29,382 nucleotides of DNA, taken from positions 1-29,382 of the IMG/VR virus record IMGVR_UViG_3300050120_000436. The stretch is one strand, 5' to 3'. Positions 24,414 through 29,382 of the stretch are shown here, piece after piece. Source of the DNA: a virus. Each line of letters starts with the position of its first letter. The first letter of the stretch is position 1. The translations under genes and the position numbers were made by a program. The notes beneath the pieces are model-generated. The model saw only the letters and a program-made list of their open reading frames with translations, was not told the DNA's origin and searched no databases.

Positions 24414-25414
24414 TGTATACGCTAACCTCAAATATTACCATTTTAGACCCTGCCGGTAACCTTATAGTAGAGAAATTACCTGTAATTGAATGTAAAATAA
24501 AAAAGAGCCGGTTAAGTTTAACAGATACTGCTACCATCACTTTGCCGCGAAATATCAAATTATCTAAGGACGCCAAGCTGGTAAATATTAATGACATCAT
24601 TAAGCGGGATTCAAAGGTAACCATACAGCTTGGTTACGATGGCAACCTGGTTACCAGGTTTACAGGCTTCGTAAGTAAGGTAAGCGCCGAGATACCGTTT
24701 ACTATTAATTGCCAGGACACGATGTTTCCCTTAAAGCAAAACAATTTTACCCATACATGGGAAAAGGGGGTTACTATCCGTGATATTGTAACATACATAT
24801 ATCCCGGGCCAATCTTTGTAGCCGATCTGGCCATTGGCGGTTATGTCGCTAAAAATCAAAGTACCGCTCAAATATTAGACGACCTGAAGAAATTCGGGCT
24901 GCAGTGCTATTTTGCACTTGATGCTAAAGGAGTTAATACACTGTATGTGGATTTTCCCGGCGTTTTGCACGACAACAGCAAACAGGTGAACTATGATTTC
25001 TCTAAAAACATCATCGACAACAAACTTGAATATAAGTTAGCAACGGATTTTAAAATACAGATAAAAGGAACCTCAACCAATGACAAAGGGGAAGTAATAA
25101 CAATAAATGCACCGGACGATGTAACCGATACTGGTGATACCGGTGAGGTACTATCACTCGATTATTACAATATGGATAAAGACCACCTGCAAAAAATTGT
25201 TACCTCGGAAATAAATGCGCTTAGTTACGATGGCCTTAGAGGAAGCTTTACAACATGGGGGTTGCCGGTGATTGAGCCAGGTGACACTGCTGTGTTAAAG
25301 GATCCAAAATACCCAGAGGAACATAAGGGCTCCTATTTAACGGAATCGGTGGAGATCACTTTTGGTGTAAATGGTTACAGGCAGGAGCCTGAAATGGAAA
25401 GGAAACTGGCATGA
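24413..25414 (+). CDS. Baseplate hub protein (gp27/gpD-like)
   Basis: This 333-residue protein has the make-up of the central hub (late-control gpD/gp44 type): an N-terminal strand pair (SNITILDPAGNLIVEKLPVI), KVTIQLGYDGNLVTRFTGFV (about 68-87), and the typical NQSTAQILDDLKKFGLQCYF helix (about 147-166). It ends with PVIEPGDTAVLKDPKYPEEH and TESVEITFGVNGYRQEPEME. The hub trimer joins the tube to the spike, whose gene follows in an ATGA overlap. The order hub, spike, gp25-like, J, I is that of Mu and P2, so the assignment is strong even without alignment. Confidence 0.8.
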   Translation: MYTLTSNITILDPAGNLIVEKLPVIECKIKKSRLSLTDTATITLPRNIKLSKDAKLVNINDIIKRDSKVTIQLGYDGNLVTRFTGFVSKVSAEIPFTINCQDTMFPLKQNNFTHTWEKGVTIRDIVTYIYPGPIFVADLAIGGYVAKNQSTAQILDDLKKFGLQCYFALDAKGVNTLYVDFPGVLHDNSKQVNYDFSKNIIDNKLEYKLATDFKIQIKGTSTNDKGEVITINAPDDVTDTGDTGEVLSLDYYNMDKDHLQKIVTSEINALSYDGLRGSFTTWGLPVIEPGDTAVLKDPKYPEEHKGSYLTESVEITFGVNGYRQEPEMERKLA

Positions 25415-26010
25415 GCGACGCATTAAAAAAAGCTTTAAGAAAAATTGTTAAGCCAGGTGGTTTTGATGAGCCGGTAGTTAGGGCCGTAGTATTATCGGTG
25501 GATAAGACGGGGATTACCTGCTCGGTGAAAACGGTAGCTGATAACCTGCAAATAAATGGTGTTAAATTAAAACCGGTGATCAATAACAACGACACTACTA
25601 AAATGGGTTTGGTCGTTTTTCCTGCCGTAGGCTCATTTGTGCTCGTAGGCCAGGTAGCAGATAATAACATTGATGTTTTTGTGGTCAGCTGTACTCAAAT
25701 TGAAAGCATTTCACTGGATAACGGCCCTCATTTAACGCTGCAAATTGGCGCTGATGGAAAGATTAATTTAAATTCCGATTTAATAACGTTTAATGGTGGG
25801 CATTTGGGTGGTATACCGAAATTAATACCGCTTACGGATGCCGTCAATAATCTGCAAGCGCAGATTAATACACTACTGGATGCTTTTAACAGTCACACCC
25901 ATACTGTATCAAGTGGTCTTACGGGGCTGCCGTTACCGCCACTCATACCGCTATCACATGGTGTTAATATTAATAGCTCAGATATCGAAAATAAATCTAT
26001 AGTACAATGA
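25411..26010 (+). CDS. Baseplate spike protein (gp45/gpV-like)
   Basis: This 199-residue protein forms the tail's central spike. Residues about 20-100 make an OB-fold-like domain (VVRAVVLSVDKTGITCSVKT, GLVVFPAVGSFVLVGQV). A beta-helix-like part follows (GPHLTLQIGADGKINLNS, about 105-122), then a helical stretch and the tip motif SHTHTVSSG with His162 and His164. In P2 gpV and related spikes, an HxH pair from three chains binds an iron ion at the tip; I infer the same. The start overlaps the hub stop (ATGA), and the end overlaps the gp25-like gene (ATGA). Confidence 0.82.
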   Translation: MSDALKKALRKIVKPGGFDEPVVRAVVLSVDKTGITCSVKTVADNLQINGVKLKPVINNNDTTKMGLVVFPAVGSFVLVGQVADNNIDVFVVSCTQIESISLDNGPHLTLQIGADGKINLNSDLITFNGGHLGGIPKLIPLTDAVNNLQAQINTLLDAFNSHTHTVSSGLTGLPLPPLIPLSHGVNINSSDIENKSIVQ

Positions 26011-26303
26011 ATGATATAATATTAGATGATAACATGGACCTGGCCATTGTAAATGGCGACTTTGTGGTGGACGATGCCGAGCAGCAGGTACAGGAACTCA
26101 TCCTGATCGCTACCCAAGGCAGTTTCCGCGAAAGCCCCATAACGGGGATTGGTATAGTAAGATACCTAAAAAGCGGTTTTACGCTTGATAAGCTCGATGA
26201 GCTAAGGCAGCAAATAATACTGCAGTTGCAGTATGACGGGTACACTACCGTTAATACACAAATTAACTCATTTACGGATATTGAAATTGACGCGACACGA
26301 TAA
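26007..26303 (+). CDS. gp25-like baseplate wedge protein (gpW type)
   Basis: This 98-residue protein matches the gp25/gpW group. The N-terminal DIILDDNMDLAIVNGDFVVD, the helix AEQQVQELILIATQGSFRES (about 24-43), the conserved ITGIGIVRYL and the C-terminal YDGYTTVNTQ are all in the usual order and spacing. It belongs to the wedge that triggers sheath contraction. A gap with a 27-base tandem repeat follows. Confidence 0.8.
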   Translation: MNDIILDDNMDLAIVNGDFVVDDAEQQVQELILIATQGSFRESPITGIGIVRYLKSGFTLDKLDELRQQIILQLQYDGYTTVNTQINSFTDIEIDATR

Positions 26304-26316
26304 ACCGGGCGATCTC

Positions 26317-26373
26317 ATGGGCACCTTTAAAAAACAAAAAATAAGCGAATTACTAAGCGAAGCGATCGCATGA
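26317..26373 (+). CDS. Possible tiny duplicated peptide ORF
   Basis: An 18-codon frame, MGTFKKQKISELLSEAIA, overlaps (ATGA at 26370-26373) a second frame encoding MSSFKKQKISE. The two come from a tandem DNA repeat (26324-26350 and 26377-26403). They may be a coupling leader or a degraded duplicate of a gene 5' end. Confidence 0.25.
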   Translation: MGTFKKQKISELLSEAIA

Positions 26374-26403
26374 GCTCCTTTAAAAAACAAAAAATAAGCG
26401 AAT
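26324..26403 (+). repeat. Tandem 27-base repeat between wedge genes
   Basis: CCTTTAAAAAACAAAAAATA followed by AGCGAAT occurs at 26324-26350 and again at 26377-26403 with identical sequence. The 53-base unit precedes the J-like gene by 4 bases, so the second copy forms that gene's leader. Confidence 0.8.
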
Positions 26404-26407
26404 AACT

Positions 26408-27274
26408 ATGGCACAAACAGCAGACGAAATACAAAGCGAGATGATGACCGAAATGGTCAATTATCCTGCGCTTACACCTTTAAACGATACTTCAGGTACA
26501 AACGGTAGTAATATCCCTATTTGGAAATCATGGATGTTTGTAACCGCAACCATCATTTCATTTTTTGAGCAGGTGATGGACCTTTTTAAAGTCGATATTC
26601 AAAACATTATCAATAATAACCAATATGGAAGTGACGAGTGGTGGTACAATCAAATGCTGGCCTTCCAGTTTGGTGATCTGCTGGTATTTATTAATAATAT
26701 ATTCCAATACCCATTAATTGACGCCTCCAGGCAGGTAATAAAGTTTTGCTCAATTAACAGCAGTCCCGACGGCGTTGTGCAGATAAAAGTTGCACAACAA
26801 GACGGCAATAATCAGCCCGCTGTTTTAACACCCGACCAGTTAAATGGTGTGTATTCCTATTGCAAGGCCATCAGGCCTGCCGGTATCAGGTTTACCGTTC
26901 TATCGGCGCCTGCAGATCTGTTGCAGCTTAACGGTAATATCTATTATGATGCAGCAGGAGATAAAGCAGTAATACAGATTGCTGTAGAGAAAGCGATCAA
27001 CGATTTCCTGGGTACCAACAATGTTAATAATTTTGATGGTACACTCTATGTTAACAAGCTGATTGATGCTATACAGGTAGTTCCGGGTCTTGTTGGCAAC
27101 CAGGTGGATATTACAACCATAGCGGCCAGGAGCACGGTTAGTGATTACACCACCTTTACCAGCAGCTATCCGCCTCTGTCCGGATATATTATGATCGATC
27201 CGGAATTGGCATTAGCCAATACGCTTACCTATTATCCTATACCACCTATACCAACCGAAACACCTGCACCATGA
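26408..27274 (+). CDS. Baseplate J-like protein
   Basis: This 288-residue protein has the position and size of gp47/gpJ. It is divergent: the helical N-terminus (about 1-75) contains IPIWKSWMFVTATIISFFEQ. The middle (SPDGVVQIKVAQQDGNNQPA, about 119-138) and the RPAGIRFTVLSAPADLLQLN motif (about 156-175) match the J family's PAG/xxTV core. The IIxxFxx helix is replaced by VEKAINDFLG, and the end is a Pro/Thr-rich tail. It joins gp25-like and I proteins in the wedge. Its stop overlaps the next start (ATGA). Confidence 0.7.
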   Translation: MAQTADEIQSEMMTEMVNYPALTPLNDTSGTNGSNIPIWKSWMFVTATIISFFEQVMDLFKVDIQNIINNNQYGSDEWWYNQMLAFQFGDLLVFINNIFQYPLIDASRQVIKFCSINSSPDGVVQIKVAQQDGNNQPAVLTPDQLNGVYSYCKAIRPAGIRFTVLSAPADLLQLNGNIYYDAAGDKAVIQIAVEKAINDFLGTNNVNNFDGTLYVNKLIDAIQVVPGLVGNQVDITTIAARSTVSDYTTFTSSYPPLSGYIMIDPELALANTLTYYPIPPIPTETPAP

Positions 27275-27759
27275 AAACTTACAGCTTTGATATAAATAAA
27301 ATGATCAGGTGGCTGATGCCTTATTTTTTGGTCAAACCAACGCACTATGCCTGGCTGCAAACCTTATTGGTGCGCGTAAAAAACCAGTATGCTGATTTTT
27401 TAATTTACAGGGATCAGCAACTGGCAAATGCTACCATCGACTCATCGGTAAACAGGTTGACACAGGCTTTGTGGGATACATATGATAGTACCCAATCTAT
27501 TTATATTTTACATCCGGGTGATTACAGGGATGAAAACTTTATTTATTTGGAAATGGAAGGGGAAACGCCTGGATATGACTATTTAGAAAGCGACGGCCAC
27601 ACCCCTTTTGATTACGACTACCTGGTTGCTGAATATGGTTCGGGTCATGATTTTATAGTTATGATACCAGTGATACTGGCTGGCAGTACAGAATTAATAC
27701 GCGCTTTTGTCAAAAGATATGTTTTTTTCGGTATAAGTTTTACAATAAAAACTTTTTAA
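27271..27759 (+). CDS. Tail protein I-like (gp48/gpI)
   Basis: This 162-residue protein follows J in an ATGA overlap, where Mu gp48 and P2 gpI are found. It has a Trp/Tyr-rich N-terminal helix (IRWLMPYFLVKPTHYAWLQT), a central SVNRLTQALWDTYDST and an acidic middle (GETPGYDYLESDGHTPFDYD). The ending FVMIPVILAGS-like part leads to AFVKRYVFFGISFTIK, which resembles the end of gpI. It probably attaches the fibre to the baseplate. Sequence similarity is weak, so position carries most weight. Confidence 0.6.
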   Translation: MKTYSFDINKMIRWLMPYFLVKPTHYAWLQTLLVRVKNQYADFLIYRDQQLANATIDSSVNRLTQALWDTYDSTQSIYILHPGDYRDENFIYLEMEGETPGYDYLESDGHTPFDYDYLVAEYGSGHDFIVMIPVILAGSTELIRAFVKRYVFFGISFTIKTF

Positions 27760-27871
27760 AATATAGAACCTGCCGCCTGCAAGCGGATGAAAATCATACA
27801 AATAAAAAAAACGGGCGATAGTGAGCTCATGAATACATAAAAAATTAATTAACAAACGAATAATCACTCAT

Positions 27872-28762
27872 ATGAAAATTATTAATACACTATCAGGCGG
27901 TTACCGTAGGGTAATGGACACCTTACTGGGCCTGCAAACTGAAATGGTCACCATGGGAAATGCGCCCTTTGCAGCATTAGGGGTCGACCTGGTATTGTCC
28001 GGTTGCGCTGTAACCGACAATGGAGACGGCACGGTAAATATTGCACCGGGTTTAATGTATGTTGCCGGTAATACCTTGCGGTTTGACGGAGCAGGCAATA
28101 TTGCAAGCGATGGCTCAATGGCCATTACAGCAGGCGCCGTTGTCGCCAGCAACCCGCAACCATTTGCTGACGGATCGACACAAAATATTTATAGCGAGCA
28201 AAAGGCTGTGGTAGCTGCTATGGATACCTCCAACACCCAGCAAATAATAATTAAAACCACGCTATATAGTTTACAACAGTATATTCAGGACCAGGTAAAC
28301 GCAAATGAACCCACAGGGACGATCAAAGAGTTATATGATTTTGATGGAACGTTTAGGTCCAACTTTGATGCGAGCGGATTAGGTAATAAACCCGCCTGGA
28401 TGGGTTGGGCGTTGGATAACGGGAATAATGGCACACCAGGCTCGGCGGGCAGGGTACTGATCGGAGTTGGTGTGAACGGGTCGAATACCTATAGTTATGG
28501 AGATGTAGGGGGCGAGATAAATCATCAGTTAAGTGTTGATGAAATGCCAAGCCACAATCACAGCTATAATATTCGGGTATTTTCCGGCGGTACTTATAGT
28601 GATACAACTGACACCGGGCACTCCACATCAGATAATGCAATGATCACAGGTAACACAGGTGGTGATAACCCTCACAACAATATGCAGCCATATAAAGTGG
28701 TTTACAGGGTAGTAAAGGTTGGGGTACACGTAACTACCGGTGGTGGTGGGTCGCTTGCATAA
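27872..28762 (+). CDS. Collar-type tail fibre protein
   Basis: This 296-residue protein ends the operon. The N-terminus (MKIINTLSGGYRRVMDTLLG, 1-20) is a likely baseplate adapter, and the middle is beta-rich with NGDGTVNIAPGLMYVAGNTL (about 50-69). The C-terminal about 120 residues form a phage tail-collar domain with GDVGGEINHQLSVDEMPSHN (about 210-229; His-Asn-His at 228-230) and HNNMQPYKVVYRVVKV at about 268-283. Collar domains sit at fibre tips in many phages. It is separate from the three anchor-sharing fibres and lies in the normal Mu fibre position after I, so it could be the original fibre. Confidence 0.72.
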   Translation: MKIINTLSGGYRRVMDTLLGLQTEMVTMGNAPFAALGVDLVLSGCAVTDNGDGTVNIAPGLMYVAGNTLRFDGAGNIASDGSMAITAGAVVASNPQPFADGSTQNIYSEQKAVVAAMDTSNTQQIIIKTTLYSLQQYIQDQVNANEPTGTIKELYDFDGTFRSNFDASGLGNKPAWMGWALDNGNNGTPGSAGRVLIGVGVNGSNTYSYGDVGGEINHQLSVDEMPSHNHSYNIRVFSGGTYSDTTDTGHSTSDNAMITGNTGGDNPHNNMQPYKVVYRVVKVGVHVTTGGGGSLA

Positions 28763-28812
28763 GGCGTTGTCTATATAAAACACGACTGATTTTTTTATAA
28801 TGCCATAATAAG

Positions 28813-28847
28813 CTAAAAAGCCAACCTCATCGGGGTTGGCTTTTTAG
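28813..28847 (+). terminator. Strong late-operon terminator
   Basis: CTAAAAAGCCAACC and GGTTGGCTTTTTAG form a perfect 14-bp stem around a 7-base loop, with T-runs in both directions, so it can work either way. It lies 50 bp after the last gene and about 70 bp before the right end of the element. Confidence 0.85.
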
Positions 28848-28875
28848 TTTATTATATCCAATTATAACTAACACT

Positions 28876-28919
28876 ATTATTTATACATTTCGTTTTTATT
28901 ATTTATACATTTCGTTTTT
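28876..28919 (+). repeat. Right-end transposase-type sites R2 and R1
   Basis: Two identical 22-bp units (ATTATTTATACATTTCGTTT plus two further Ts) stand directly next to each other (28876-28897 and 28898-28919). Their inverted forms match the left-end sites. Mu also has two adjacent 22-bp sites at its right end. The outer unit ends at 28919; the terminal base is probably a few bases beyond. The following 28920-29007 is AT-rich with TTTGCAAATTTGCA-like host text. Confidence 0.75.
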
Positions 28920-29007
28920 GCGATTATATACAACACCTCCGCACATAAATGAATTTACAAATCCACATATTTTAATTTGCAAATTTGCACACCCCGGCAT
29001 CTGCACA

Positions 29008-29382
29008 TCATTCATTAAGCACCAGCTTCTTGATGCCAACTTTTATAGTTATAAAATGATCCACATTATATTCCTTAATTGAGCAGTCAGCAAAAAATCC
29101 ATACGGGTGTCCAAAACCATCATTAAGAAATGATATTTTGTACGCCCACCAATTTGTACTTTTCTCGCTGGGCTGGCCAAAAGCAGGTACTTTGGGCTCA
29201 TAACTTATGGGCTCAATGATATAGCCATCATACATTTCCGTTTCAGAATTAACTTTAAACTCCACTATAGCATGATGATCTTTCCGATAGGCGGTTATTG
29301 TTGCTGTATCAGTTTTTGATATAAAATCAGGTCTGTTAACTACTTCCAGTTTATATCCCACAGGTGCCCCTACATTAATCAT
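29008..29382 (-). CDS. Hypothetical protein, leftward flanking gene (possibly partial)
   Basis: The 124-residue frame runs leftward from an ATG at the last base of the window, so its start may lie further right. It looks like a small secreted or surface beta protein, with strands such as TATITAYRKDHHAIVEFKVN, EMYDGYIIEPISYEPKVPAF and FITIKVGIKKLVLNE. It has no recognised motif and, in the part seen, no signal peptide. It lies outside the element and is part of the host DNA. Nothing links it to the left flanking gene. Confidence 0.5.
   Translation of the reverse strand: MINVGAPVGYKLEVVNRPDFISKTDTATITAYRKDHHAIVEFKVNSETEMYDGYIIEPISYEPKVPAFGQPSEKSTNWWAYKISFLNDGFGHPYGFFADCSIKEYNVDHFITIKVGIKKLVLNE

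Noticed and set aside
1-29382. CRISPR arrays, tRNA or rRNA genes, and a known toxin effector
   Set aside because: I saw no regular repeat-spacer arrays, no tRNA or rRNA-like stretches, and no protein with a recognisable toxin motif. Absence is by eye only.

Overview
The window looks like DNA from a Bacteroidota species, most likely a Sphingobacteriaceae relative such as Mucilaginibacter or Pedobacter. The genome is AT-rich, start codons follow A-rich leaders with weak Shine-Dalgarno sequences, and the fibre, endolysin and baseplate proteins resemble those of Bacteroidota prophages. This assignment is inference from sequence style, because no search could be run.

Almost the whole window is one Mu-type transposable element of about 27.4 kb, from about 1563 to about 28920. 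The right end carries two adjacent 22-bp repeats (28876-28897 and 28898-28919), and inverted copies lie at the left end (1563-1584 and about 1664-1685). Outside it are a 498-codon gene of unknown function (1-1497) and the 3' part of a leftward gene (29008-29382).

The left part (1723-9281) is the control and transposition module. It has a leftward S24-type repressor, a divergent Cro/Ner-like regulator with paired operators between them, a MuA-like DDE transposase, a MuB-like ATPase, many small early genes, a DUF3164-like protein, a GemA-like protein and a Mor-like small HTH protein. It ends at a strong terminator (9257-9281).

The centre (9420-11990) is a leftward block with a tail-terminator-like protein, a short tape-measure protein, a 51-residue protein and a membrane/coiled-coil protein. 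A 560-bp divergent region (11991-12553) separates it from the rightward late genes. Those are muramidase, lysis-type membrane protein, sheath, tube, a tail chaperone with a predicted -1 frameshift, a tail protein, a LysM protein, three tandem paralogous fibre proteins, hub, spike, gp25-like wedge, J-like and I-like proteins, and a collar-type fibre. A 14-bp stem terminator (28813-28847) closes the operon just before the right end.

The striking point is what is missing. I find no terminase, portal, Mu F-like protein, head protease, scaffold or capsid gene, yet transposition, regulation, lysis and almost every part of a contractile tail are intact. The simplest reading is a transposable element that makes a headless contractile particle (a mobile tailocin). 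A defective prophage with a cleanly deleted head module is the main alternative.
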